Shown here one piece after another: positions 25,929 to 35,000 of a DNA stretch of 64,000 nt. The notes below the pieces were generated by a model. That model was not told the DNA's origin. It searched no databases and saw only the letters and a list, made by a program, of their open reading frames with translations. The position numbers and the translations under genes were made by a program. The DNA comes from VYFG01 sp965221795 (GTDB lineage Bacteria > Pseudomonadota > Gammaproteobacteria > Arenicellales > Poriferihabitantaceae), in the NCBI GenBank assembly GCA_965221795.1, contig OZ244914.1, positions 558,001 to 622,000 of the forward strand. The letters are read 5' to 3'. Within the stretch, counting starts at the first letter, position 1. Each line of letters starts with the position of its first letter.

Positions 25929-25957
25929 TACTTGAGCGAGGGGACTGTACTCAAGTA
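25929..25957 (-). promoter_or_regulatory. Hairpin at the cas2 translation start
   Basis: TACTTGAG (25929-25936) and CTCAAGTA (25950-25957) are perfect 8-bp inverted repeats with a 13-base loop. The stem ends three bases before the cas2 ATG (25925), covering the place where a ribosome site should be. A role in limiting Cas2 translation is inferred. Confidence 0.45.
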
Positions 25958-26006
25958 AGCCAGAATCATGTTGTCAAGTGTCAATTGGCAACCTTGCCGT
26001 TTTCCG

Positions 26007-26029
26007 TATCTGCGCGAACAAAGCAGATA
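26007..26029 (-). promoter_or_regulatory. Hairpin next to the degenerate CRISPR repeat
   Basis: TATCTGC (26007-26013) pairs with GCAGATA (26023-26029), a 7-bp perfect stem with a 9-base loop. It begins one base after the repeat-like element when read on the minus strand. Together they could form a structured leader RNA of the cas2-cas1 genes. Confidence 0.4.
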
Positions 26030-26030
26030 G

Positions 26031-26072
26031 GTCATCTTCCCTTCTTCATTGGATTTGTTAATACATATTAGC
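26031..26072 (-). repeat. Solitary degenerate CRISPR-repeat-like element upstream of cas2
   Basis: On the minus strand this element contains TGTATT, then a 10-base gap, then ATGAAGAAGGGA, then seven bases ending GAC. The array repeat has TGTATT, a 9-base gap, ATGAAGAAGGGA and seven bases ending GAC, and both begin GCT. The identical 12-mer and 6-mer in the same order and near-identical spacing are hard to ascribe to chance. The element lies about 105 bases upstream of the cas2 start and 4 kb from the array. It could be a relic repeat, a processing site, or part of a crRNA-like regulatory RNA. Confidence 0.6.
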
Positions 26073-26372
26073 TTGGATCTGATACGTTCTCTTCTTGTTC
26101 TTTTCGCCTGAAACCTCGGAGGGCGGATCATACAAATGGAACTTACGCCGACACAATCCGAACGCATGACTCCGTTACTGCCGACACAGCAGGGGCAGGG
26201 TGGATTGGCCGTTCAACACCGAGGATGCGCATCGGAAACGGAACCGTCTCTACCCGACACATGAAGTATGATGATATACACTAGGATGACTGAAGAACAG
26301 TCTCAGAATCATTTTCCGGAAGCAGCCTAGGAATAAAAGCTACAAAATACCCAGAGACAGGAGCAATCGACC

Positions 26373-27635
26373 TCAAAGCATCAACTGCGGGAACTGTTGT
26401 GGAAGCTGCTCCGGTAGGTTGTTGGATATGCCAGCTTCTTCGATCAACTCATGCAGCATTGGCAAGAATTCTCTTTTCATCCAATCCAACATTTTATCCC
26501 AATCCGTTCTATCCACAGGTTTAAAGCCATGGGCTAGGATGGAGTCGTTTCGAATGGAGAGAAAATTACGTAACTCATTCTCCGATAGTTTTTCTTTCAA
26601 GCCACCCACTTTATAGAAAGCGACCTGCCAACTATCCCACAAGCCAATTTTGATCTTTCCTTCTCGAATCTCTTTCACCATATTCGGTGGCAAATCCTCC
26701 CGGCAGACATCCGCAGTGTTGATGTCACATTTACAACGCAGTTGCCATTGCGCTGTCCACTCTATCAAGCGATAGACCCGAGCAACCGCATCATCGTATT
26801 TTCCCTGCCGGGCACAACGCTCGGCATTCAACCATAGATCATACAGACAGAACGGTTCCCATTTCTCATTGTTCCTAGCTGTCAATACTCCGAGAGTAGG
26901 CAACATCCACGGCCAGAGCCTGCTGACCTGTTCAGCACAGGGTTTCACTTTCAGAGAGTCCAGTGCAGCAACGTGATCAAAATCATCCCATGATGCGAAT
27001 GCTCGACTCAACATCCTGGCAATATATAAGTGCGTTCTTTCAGGAGAAGTAATCTGTAACTGAATGGTATCCAGACATTTTACCGCTTCATAGTAACCAA
27101 AGTGGTTCCAAGCCCTCAGACATGCTTCCATTTTCCGCTTGGTGCGCAATCGGATAATACTGGCATCATAAACTTGCTCTGAGCCTGTCTCTACTTGGGA
27201 AAGAGTATGCCTAGGTCCGGTAACGAGTTGCAGTCCCACATCTGAATTTTCCAGAGAAGCACATACCAAGGCGGCGCTCATCGTCTTGGTTCCACCAGTA
27301 TAATCTGCAATAAAGCGGGCTTGTGGAAATTCGCGCGAGAGAATACCAATCTCTTGCTCTATCGCAAGAAAAGCACTGTCAAGATCATCGGCCGGAATAC
27401 AGCGAACACGGAATTGACTCTTGACAAGTCCCACTTGAGTGGGGATGTTCGGCAATGTTGGTTTTTTGTCATCCGGCTTCTCGTCTTCCACTTGACTACG
27501 AGAACCTTTCTTTCCCGATACCGAATCTTTGTCTGTGCAGAAAAAACACACATAATCGGGATTGATTGAGCGAATCGCCGTGATGACCGGTTGGTGACTA
27601 CCGCCTACAGTGCATAAAAGAATATTTTGAGACAT
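26373..27635 (-). CDS. CARF-HEPN CRISPR ancillary protein (TIGR02710/Csx1-like)
   Basis: The 420-residue protein opens ILLCTVGGSHQPVITAI, the first strand-loop of a CARF domain, and has DYTGGTKTMSAALVCASLEN, the second conserved CARF segment that binds cyclic oligoadenylate. A charged insert (about residues 35-60) separates them. The C-terminal helical region carries RNDSILAHG (Arg362 to His369), an R-X6-H motif of HEPN ribonucleases. It should be a nonspecific RNase activated by the cyclic oligoadenylate that Cas10 makes. It sits between the MntA/HepT pair and the cas2-cas1 genes. A start at 27647 is possible; 27635 fits the family better. Confidence 0.8.
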   Translation of the reverse strand: MSQNILLCTVGGSHQPVITAIRSINPDYVCFFCTDKDSVSGKKGSRSQVEDEKPDDKKPTLPNIPTQVGLVKSQFRVRCIPADDLDSAFLAIEQEIGILSREFPQARFIADYTGGTKTMSAALVCASLENSDVGLQLVTGPRHTLSQVETGSEQVYDASIIRLRTKRKMEACLRAWNHFGYYEAVKCLDTIQLQITSPERTHLYIARMLSRAFASWDDFDHVAALDSLKVKPCAEQVSRLWPWMLPTLGVLTARNNEKWEPFCLYDLWLNAERCARQGKYDDAVARVYRLIEWTAQWQLRCKCDINTADVCREDLPPNMVKEIREGKIKIGLWDSWQVAFYKVGGLKEKLSENELRNFLSIRNDSILAHGFKPVDRTDWDKMLDWMKREFLPMLHELIEEAGISNNLPEQLPQQFPQLML

Positions 27636-27663
27636 CTCGTCAACCATTCAAAGTATTACCTGA

Positions 27664-28033
27664 TCATAGCAGCCTATTGGAATTGGGGTGGGTAGTCTCC
27701 AGCATCTCCTCAACAGCATCATTTAATGGACCTAAGTCTGACTCAATTACACTCCATATGAGATTCAGGTCGACCCCGAGATAGCCGTGGGGTATGGCAT
27801 TTCGAAATCCAGATATTTCCTTCCAAGGAATATTCGGTTGGGTCTTCTTGAGCGAATCACTGAGATTTTGTGTGGATTCTGCAAGTGTTTTGCAGATTAC
27901 GAAACACAGCATCCTGCACAAGCATGGAATCGAAGAAAATATCGCGTCGATCCTGGGTATATTCCCTGATACGTTCCACACACGAGAGGATATGCATAAG
28001 AAAAATTTGCTCATTCAACGTGTCTGCCGTCAC
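27664..28033 (-). pseudogene. hepT: HepT-like HEPN toxin, frameshifted
   Basis: From GTG 28033, overlapping the mntA stop, the frame reads VTADTLNEQIFLMHILSCVE, then RIREYTQDRRDIFFDSMLVQ and DAVFRNLQ, as in HepT. The next codons leave the family sequence and reach a stop. One base further along, the family sequence resumes as TLAESTQNLSDSL and continues to the end, including FRNAIPHGYLG, the R-X4-H-X-Y ribonuclease motif. The break lies at a run of four A on the minus strand (27888-27891); three A would restore RNLQTLAESTQ. It is therefore a one-base expansion, a sequencing error, or a slippery site. If real, toxin production is lost or reduced while its MntA partner stays intact. Confidence 0.85.
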
Positions 28034-28314
28034 AGCAACTGCGCCTCCCTAAGCACCCGTTCCCGAATAAGCGGATGAAGTCCCTGTTCTGTCACGACAT
28101 CGGTTCGACGTTGCAAGAGATCCTGCACATCAATCAAGAGTCCACCCAGTGCCAGGCCACTCGTTCCTTCGGGCACGGTAACCAAAAGATCGACATCACT
28201 GGTCTCGTCGGTATCCCCTCTCGCCATTGATCCGAATACCCGCACATCCTCAATACCGTACTTTGCGGCAAGAGCAAGAATCTGTCGCCGATGAATCCGG
28301 ATCAATCTGTGCAC
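28030..28314 (-). CDS. mntA: MntA-like minimal nucleotidyltransferase antitoxin
   Basis: The 94-residue protein has the minimal nucleotidyltransferase signature: VFGSMARGDTDETSDVDLLV, with Gly28-Ser29 and the metal ligands Asp40 and Asp42. In characterised MntA/HepT pairs this enzyme adds AMP to HepT to block its RNase activity. The GTG start overlaps the cmr6 end by 13 bases and the stop overlaps the hepT GTG, so the toxin pair is embedded in the Cmr operon rather than beside it. Confidence 0.85.
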   Translation of the reverse strand: MHRLIRIHRRQILALAAKYGIEDVRVFGSMARGDTDETSDVDLLVTVPEGTSGLALGGLLIDVQDLLQRRTDVVTEQGLHPLIRERVLREAQLL

Positions 28315-29600
28315 TTCCCCACCCCCTTTCGGATACGGGCAATACCATCCCGCCTGTTCTTTTCCTGCTTTTGCTTTTGCTTTTTATTTCTTTTTTTCCC
28401 CCTCTCATGCCAGCCAGCTGACTCATAATGTTCTTCAAGGAGAGCGGCCGCTTTCTCACGAGCATCTTCATCACTCCAACCGGGAGCATCATTGATCAGT
28501 CTCTTGGCCTGTTGATTCGCCTTGTCCAACCACGAGACATAGTGGTTTTGGGACTTGGATTCTTTGAATGATTTTTCTGCCTCTAGTAGCATCCGATGAC
28601 TTTTCGGCAGGGCATCATACTTTGCCTGCTCTTTCCTCCTGCGTTCTTCCTCTTGTTCCTGTTCCAGAAGTCGCTTTTGTTCCGCTTCTCTCTGCTGCCG
28701 CTCTTTTCTTCTCTCTTCTTCAATCTTTGGGTCAACCCGCATCCTGCCATAACCGGTTGCAGTCTTTGCCCCAAAGCCCAACCAGTCAAAGGCATGTTGG
28801 AATGCTGCAGTCAACAGGTTTTTCCAATCATCATGATACGCCAAGTCAGGGGATAATTTTGTTAGTCTCTCCTGATCACAAACCACATAAAACGTAAACC
28901 CGGAACCCGGTGGTACCGATAGAAAGAAAATAGGTGTCGGGTCAGCCCCTTCATGAGGCTCTTTCTTGTCCTGGTAGTAATGCTTCTGGTGTGGTGCCAT
29001 GATCTCCACACTCATCTGTCCATTACTGAGCTGTGGAATTACATCCCAGAACGAGAGTACACCATGGAATGACTCCTCATCGTCAAGCGATGTGCCAGTA
29101 CCGAACAGAAGATCATGTACAGACAGACCGTTCTGAATCGAGAGAGTGTTTTCGCAACTCCAACCACAGGATTCTTCCCAAACCCCCTCTGATAGTTCCT
29201 GGGCAGCACGACGAATGACTCCTTTGACACCACTGGCTGGAAGATAGGGCAACCCGTAGGGACTGAGAAATGCAAATCCGTTTTCCAAGGGATGTTCACT
29301 GCCAAGGCCAGTCGAAAAGGGTGCCACGGACTCTGCCTGAAGCATCAGCACTTCTGGACCCTGCAAGGTTTTATGCAATACGTTTTGTCGTTGCACAAGT
29401 GAATTCATACAGTCTTGATCCTTTGCTTTGATCTTGCACAGAGCATTGTATGACTCAGGCTCAATTGTCCATCCTCCTGTAGAAATTCCCGGACTTTTCC
29501 AGATGTCCAGCAAGGTACTGAAGCGAAATCCGGGAGATGCATCACTGAAATCAGCCTTCTGCAGATAAACGGGTAAGGCAGAAATTGGCATTTTAATCAT
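28302..29600 (-). CDS. cmr6: Type III-B RAMP protein Cmr6 with charged C-terminal extension
   Basis: The 432-residue product starts by overlapping the cmr5 stop. Cmr6 features are FSTGLGSEHPLENGFAFLSP, LPYLPASGVKGVIRRAAQEL (the RAMP glycine-rich region), HGVLSFWDVIP and FGAKTATGYGRM, which ends the usual fold near residue 295. Beyond this lies an extension of about 135 residues: a glutamate/arginine/glutamine-rich coiled coil, a helical segment with YVSWLDKANQQAKRL, and a lysine-rich tail. Cmr6 binds the 3' end of the target-crRNA duplex in the Cmr filament; the extension could bind nucleic acid or a partner (inference). Confidence 0.9.
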   Translation of the reverse strand: MIKMPISALPVYLQKADFSDASPGFRFSTLLDIWKSPGISTGGWTIEPESYNALCKIKAKDQDCMNSLVQRQNVLHKTLQGPEVLMLQAESVAPFSTGLGSEHPLENGFAFLSPYGLPYLPASGVKGVIRRAAQELSEGVWEESCGWSCENTLSIQNGLSVHDLLFGTGTSLDDEESFHGVLSFWDVIPQLSNGQMSVEIMAPHQKHYYQDKKEPHEGADPTPIFFLSVPPGSGFTFYVVCDQERLTKLSPDLAYHDDWKNLLTAAFQHAFDWLGFGAKTATGYGRMRVDPKIEEERRKERQQREAEQKRLLEQEQEEERRRKEQAKYDALPKSHRMLLEAEKSFKESKSQNHYVSWLDKANQQAKRLINDAPGWSDEDAREKAAALLEEHYESAGWHERGKKRNKKQKQKQEKNRRDGIARIRKGVGKCTD

Positions 29601-29958
29601 CTCGTGTGCGGGCAGCAGCCATCTGCCGTACCCATCGCAACCATGCAAAAGCTTCTGCAGTGATCTGCTGAAAAGTTTGTGAATCAGCCTGCATAAGATT
29701 TTTCATGAACTCATCAAAATCCCTACTGAGAATATCCGGAAATCGGTAAGACAACCATTGAAGAAGATGATCTTTCAATTGGCCGCAGTGTGACTTTTTG
29801 CGGGACTTCTCATGCAAAAATGCCATAGTCTGCATGAGACCACTATTCATGATCAATGCCGGCAATCCCTTTGCCAGTCTTACATATTCTTTCGAACATC
29901 CCTCGCATTTCTGCCAGGCATCTTCTGCTCTCTGCTGCTCCAATGTCCGCCCTGACAT
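29593..29958 (-). CDS. cmr5: Type III-B small subunit Cmr5
   Basis: A 121-residue helical protein, MSGRTLEQQRAEDAWQKCEG at its start, with LPALIMNSGLMQTMAFL, the standard Cmr5 helix. It forms the inner filament of the Cmr complex beside the Cmr4 backbone. The ATG shares a base with the cmr4 stop (TGATG), indicating coupled translation. Longer upstream frames are part of cmr4 in another frame. Confidence 0.92.
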   Translation of the reverse strand: MSGRTLEQQRAEDAWQKCEGCSKEYVRLAKGLPALIMNSGLMQTMAFLHEKSRKKSHCGQLKDHLLQWLSYRFPDILSRDFDEFMKNLMQADSQTFQQITAEAFAWLRWVRQMAAARTRDD

Positions 29959-30863
29959 CAGGACCCTCCCGCCACTTGGGCAAGTACCAATCCCCGTCCT
30001 GTGGTTGCATCCCCCCCCATCTGCAACAGTTTTCCATGGAGGACATTCCGAATCTTCAGCAGAGCCTCTTTGGCACATAAACCGTCATCGCCATTGTGGC
30101 TCTGACTCGTGAGTATGGGCGCAATCAACAGGGATTCCGGTGGCAGATTTTCAGTGTAGTACAAACCGCCATCTTTGGCTGTTCCAGTATTTTCGTCGAT
30201 ACGGACATGCGGCTCTACCAGCATGGCATACTCAGAAAAGTAGGAGAAATCAGTATCCGACAAGACCACCAGATCATGGCAAAACTTGTCACGGAAATAT
30301 CGGTGGCTCTCATCAGAAGAGAATCCATGCTGGGCTAGGTCGCCTGCAATTTTTTTCACGCCTGCCTTTGTCTCATCTGAATTCCCAGCCTTGTATTCGA
30401 ACACTTCAAGGTGCAAGTTGCCATCGGCAAGCAATGCCGGATTCAAAACGATACACTCACTTTCCTTGACTTCTGGGATATCCCAACCTACAGCGACCCC
30501 GGCAATTTCCAGCAGTCGTCGAGTTCTCGCCAAGGCTTGTGGGCAAGTGGCATACACAAACCCCCGCCGGATGCTACGCACAGGAAATGCAACGATCTGG
30601 GCATCGCCAAAACCAACTGCTCCGGCATGAAGGTCATTTGCACCAGATTCTGGACCAAACAGTTTCTCCAACAGGCTTCCGTCACCTCCGATTGAGGTGA
30701 AGGCATGCCGAATAGCCCCCTTGATACCAGAACCCGCAAAACAGGGATGCTTCGTATGACACTCCCTTTGGATTGGGTTATCGACCACCCCTGTCGCTGT
30801 GCCTGCTCCCATGTGGACAGGACTGACTGCATACAAAAACATGGCAGCTTTTTTCTCAAACAT
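29958..30863 (-). CDS. cmr4: Type III-B backbone RNase Cmr4
   Basis: The start at ATG 30863, close behind CGGAG, gives 301 residues. SPVHMGAGTATGVVDNPIQR holds the catalytic aspartate (residue 28) that cuts target RNA at 6-nt intervals in Cmr4 proteins, and PCFAGSGIKGAIRHAF is the RAMP glycine-rich helix. The C-terminus, KLLQMGGDATTGRGLVLAQ, is also typical. The intact aspartate means target RNA cleavage should be functional. Confidence 0.93.
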   Translation of the reverse strand: MFEKKAAMFLYAVSPVHMGAGTATGVVDNPIQRECHTKHPCFAGSGIKGAIRHAFTSIGGDGSLLEKLFGPESGANDLHAGAVGFGDAQIVAFPVRSIRRGFVYATCPQALARTRRLLEIAGVAVGWDIPEVKESECIVLNPALLADGNLHLEVFEYKAGNSDETKAGVKKIAGDLAQHGFSSDESHRYFRDKFCHDLVVLSDTDFSYFSEYAMLVEPHVRIDENTGTAKDGGLYYTENLPPESLLIAPILTSQSHNGDDGLCAKEALLKIRNVLHGKLLQMGGDATTGRGLVLAQVAGGS

Positions 30864-30874
30864 AATCACTCCGT

Positions 30875-32050
30875 TCAGTAGGCTGCAAAGATCAATCGGT
30901 TAAATCCTTCAGTCCGTCGTGTGGGATGCTCAGCAGGGTCGGACCAAAGTCCCTCCCGCACCAAATGGGCGAGAGCTCTAGGGGTAGCTTCTAGATTTTC
31001 TAGCCAGTACACACTGCCGCAAGGTGCAGCTCGCTGTGCAGGTTTGGGCATCTTTTTGACGATATCAAAACCGGATATAGTTTCTGCACGCGGAACCACC
31101 GCACAGGTCAGGTTTGCCCGAACCCCTTGCAGTTCGAAATGTAACCCGGTTTCCGTACGGACCGTTCCGGTCGGAAGCCAACCATCTGAAAAAATACCGG
31201 GGGATGTGAGCACCATTCGACAACATCGGATACGGATCATTTCCTGATAATCCGGTTCCGGGAACTGAAATCGAACAGATCGGCAAATAGCAGCCCGACC
31301 ATCCCCGCCAAAACGCAAGGGGAAGCTTTCAGAAAACTCGGCACCGACCGTCTCGATCAAAAAACCAACATCATACTGGCGATGATCGCTGGCATGAGGC
31401 ACGTACTTATGCAGCACAACGCCTTGGGTAGAAAAAAGCGCACCCTCCAACGCCCGCCGTCGCTCCTTTTCGAGACCAATACCGACCCGCATCTCTAATT
31501 GCCAGAGATGTGCACTGGGAACAAGATGCTCGCAATTGATGGTTTTTCCGGCAAGATATCTCTTCCAGCCCTGAAGATTTAACCAGAAACCATACTCCGA
31601 TTTACTCCGCTCATTCTCCGGCAGTACCGGCAACAATGGAGTAGCAGCGGAACAGGCAATACCCTCAGGCATTTTGCAGGGGCGGATCAATTTAACCTGG
31701 ATTTTATCGTTCTTAGATTTCTGGATAACCACATCGGCAGGAAGCTGAAACAGAGGTTCCAGCTCATTGCCAGCATGGGAACCTTTATTCCGGGCAAGAT
31801 GAAATGCCTTCAAAGCAAAAGATCCCGGATCTTCGGCAGTGCCGAGCTCTGAGACCTTGTGCTCGCCTCTGGTAAATTGGACCGGATCAATCCCCTGCTG
31901 CGCAAGGAAAGCGGAACGTAACGCTCCTGCTGCCACCGACGGCCAAGGAGGAATCAGACTTTCTCCAAAGCTACCCGCATCCCCGAACAACCGGTTGCCC
32001 CGCAAAAACAAGATATCCAAGGGTTGAATAAAATATTGCGATGTTCTCAT
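30875..32050 (-). CDS. cmr3: Type III-B RAMP protein Cmr3
   Basis: The 391-residue protein begins YFIQPLDILFLRGNRLFGDA and continues IPPWPSVAAGALRSAFLA, the Cmr3 opening with its RAMP segment. The end, RALAHLVREGLWSDPAEHPT, is the family tail. Cmr3 caps the crRNA 5' handle together with Cas10. The start overlaps the cas10 stop by four bases. Confidence 0.9.
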   Translation of the reverse strand: MRTSQYFIQPLDILFLRGNRLFGDAGSFGESLIPPWPSVAAGALRSAFLAQQGIDPVQFTRGEHKVSELGTAEDPGSFALKAFHLARNKGSHAGNELEPLFQLPADVVIQKSKNDKIQVKLIRPCKMPEGIACSAATPLLPVLPENERSKSEYGFWLNLQGWKRYLAGKTINCEHLVPSAHLWQLEMRVGIGLEKERRRALEGALFSTQGVVLHKYVPHASDHRQYDVGFLIETVGAEFSESFPLRFGGDGRAAICRSVRFQFPEPDYQEMIRIRCCRMVLTSPGIFSDGWLPTGTVRTETGLHFELQGVRANLTCAVVPRAETISGFDIVKKMPKPAQRAAPCGSVYWLENLEATPRALAHLVREGLWSDPAEHPTRRTEGFNRLIFAAY

Positions 32051-35000
32051 TTCGTCCCCTGAGAACTGGAAGTAGCTATTGGATCATAAGCACGAACTTC
32101 TCGTGCCAGGAACTCAGCGACACTGAGAAAATCTTCCAGCCACTGACGCCATGATGAAGAACCATCTACTGCCAGTTTTCCCACGTCAGTGATTTGCTCA
32201 TTTTGCCCTCCGGGGCGCCATGATGAAGAACCATCTACTGCCAGTTTTCCCACTGTATGCGTCAACTCAGAGAGATTATATTGACCACCCACTGCCTTAT
32301 CGGCGGTCTGCCGGCTCAACTGGTAGTACAGAAGATCCCCGACCATCTTCTCGTCTGCCTTATCCGGGAGATCCCGAAGCCAAGTCAGGCTATTGTACAC
32401 GGCACGCCGTGAAACCGATCGGTGGCTGAGAAAGTCACGGATTTTTTCCAGCACACCTACAGTTTTGTCCCACTTCCCCGTCAGGGATAGTGCACCACCA
32501 GACCGCTTGAGTACTCTCAGAGTGAACGCATTACGTCCTCCCTCATTCTTGGCCCGCTTCTCAGCCTGTCGCAGCTCCCGCAAGACCGCCCCAAGCGGGG
32601 ACTGATGATGCGCAATCACGGCACCGCAGCTTGCTGTTGCTCCACCCATCATTCGCATCAAGCGTCCAGAATTTCTCGGCAACAGGGCGAAACCATCCTT
32701 GCAAACGATTTTTTGACCACTCCGGGCACTTTTCCAATCAATCAACTGATGGTCATCGGCCTCTCCTCTATATACCTTGCACAAGCGCTGCATGGTAGAT
32801 AAGAGGTGACCGACCGGAAGCATGGCAAGCACATCGTCACCACCTGCGTAAATTACTCGCCCACAATGTTCTCGCTCCACGATTTCTGGGACGGCATGGA
32901 GAGCAAAATCGTTGAGTGATGAAGAAATGGCAAAGTGTCGATTGGGAGATATGGCACGTTTCAGCGCACCATAGTCTCCGACACGAGAATCTTTTTGTGC
33001 CAAGCGATCAAAACCCACCCGCACTCTGGAATGAAAGCTTTCCCTATAGGTAATCGCATAGCCATCATCACCGGCAAGAATCCGACCCATATGGTCACCA
33101 TCGAAAAGAAGCAGGGCATAGTAGGTGTCCGGCTTATAACCCAGTATCTCTTGCAACTGTTGCTCTAACTTACGAAGTCTGTCTTCCCCACCATCCTCCT
33201 GACGCAGTCGGTCCAACACTGCGGGAATACGCGCCGCATCGGTATCACGCAAGCCAGCCAAGGCCGGTGACAAAGCGGGAGCACGATCTTCATCCTTGAT
33301 GAAGGTACTGAGACGGCCCGCTATTTTCGGATCCTCGGTCATTTTGTTTGAGAGCATTTCCAAATTTCCCGCCAAAGACATTGTGTGAGTGGACACAACG
33401 AACCGACCAACTTCTTCCCCTGTGGCCTCACCTACTTCCTCGGCAAAAAGGATAGGCCATAACCGCTTGACTGCCGATAGTGCTCCTAGATGTTCATGCT
33501 TTTTTACCCAAGCCGGTCTCTTTTCCGCCACTCGACTCCACAAGGTATCGGATTGTTGGCGAAACGACCGACCAAGCTGTCCGGGATCAGTCGTCAGCCA
33601 TTCGGTCTCGCCCGTGAGAGAGCATCGCCAACCAGCCTGCTCGGTTTGACTGAAGGGTCGAACCGACTTGGCCGCAGACAACGCTCGCTCGCAAATTTCA
33701 TGTAGTGCCGGATAAAGTACTCCGGGATTGGGGGAAAAGAACGCAAGATTATTTTCGAGGTCGACATTTTTTCCAAGCACTTCCCATGCTTTGGACCCGA
33801 GAAAACCCGGCGCTTTCGGATTTTTTCCCTCCGCACTGAAAAATGGCTGCATGGCAGCCGCCAATTTTTTTGTGTCAAGCCCTGCACTCGGCACATCATT
33901 GTCCTGATGGATCAACGAAAAAGAAGCTGCTGCCCAGTGGACTTCAGGAAACCCTTCCAACTGTTCACTCATCTGGCGAAAACAGTGCATGGCAGGATCT
34001 TGACGGAATCCGGCTTCTTTAAGCAGACGGTGCAATACAGTTTTTCCCTTTTCCTGCAACCAGTTCCGTATGGTTTCACCGATCTGATGAGCCAAATCAT
34101 TGGCCTCCGCTTCTGGAACGACCGCAACGAACCTATTGGGCAATGCAGCAGCAAACAGGGGGTTAGAGTCTGTCTTTTTTTCCGTCCACTGACAACGGGC
34201 AAACAACTCTTTGGGTAGCTTCATTTGATCTCTTAACCAAAGATCGACTTGTGGCAGGCCTCGTAGGCGAGGAAACAGGACTGCATCCGGTCCCAATCGT
34301 TCACAGACTACTCGCATCGCTTCCCAAGAAAGGCGTGAGAGCAGGTGCGAACCAGCCCAAAGATCAGATATGGTGCGAGCCGTTTCAATGAAGCTCTGCA
34401 CTGGTCCAATGGACAATGAAAGCAGTGATGCTTGTTGGTTCGGATCACAGGCAAAAGCCCCTGCAAAAGCGGAGGTCAAATCCAGATGATCCCAGATAGA
34501 GTGGTCCGGAACTCGGGTATCAGCAGGCAACAATGACCATAGCATCCCCAACTTGCCATGATCATGTTCCTCCCCCAATTCTGGTCCAAAGCGCCAGAAT
34601 GCAAGCAGAGTCTTCTGCCAGTCCACTTCCGATTTGCTATCATCGCCATACACTGTCAAGGCTTTGAAATGCTCTAGGCTTCGCCTTTTGAGATCGGCCA
34701 GGTCGGTATTCGCAAGCGTACTGAGGTCTAAGCTTTTACCCGTAAGAGGGTGAATCAACTCTGGATCATTGAACCAGCGAACCTGAGCCCATGGTGCCAC
34801 TCTAATTCTGGCTTCAACTTCCTCATGCGGCCACTGAGGTCGATCTGCTGCTGCTGCCCAGCGGTCCGCACGCTTGACAAGGTCATACATGGTAATCGGT
34901 ATGCCTTTTCTGAAAAGCACCGTATCCAGAACGCCAGGATTGTCTGGAGGCAACCATTCCCTCACAGGCAGCCGATCAAAACCGAGGGTACGATGCAACG

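Larger units (their letters stand above)
25926..26372. other. Leader region of the cas2-cas1 genes
   Basis: About 450 bases separate the CARF-HEPN stop from the cas2 start. Besides the hairpins and repeat-like element listed separately, two TTGACA sequences occur on the minus strand near 25970-25986 and could be -35 boxes. A half-site ATGAAGTATG at 26261-26270 matches the palindrome found before the NE0113-family gene. A short open frame ends at the cas2 start (TAATG) but overlaps the repeat-like element and is not called. Confidence 0.5.

Noticed and set aside
25925..26167. An 80-codon minus frame whose stop overlaps the cas2 start (TAATG)
   Set aside because: It runs through the degenerate repeat and both hairpins, and I recognise no family; the overlap could be chance. 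A 36-codon form from 26035 cannot be fully excluded.
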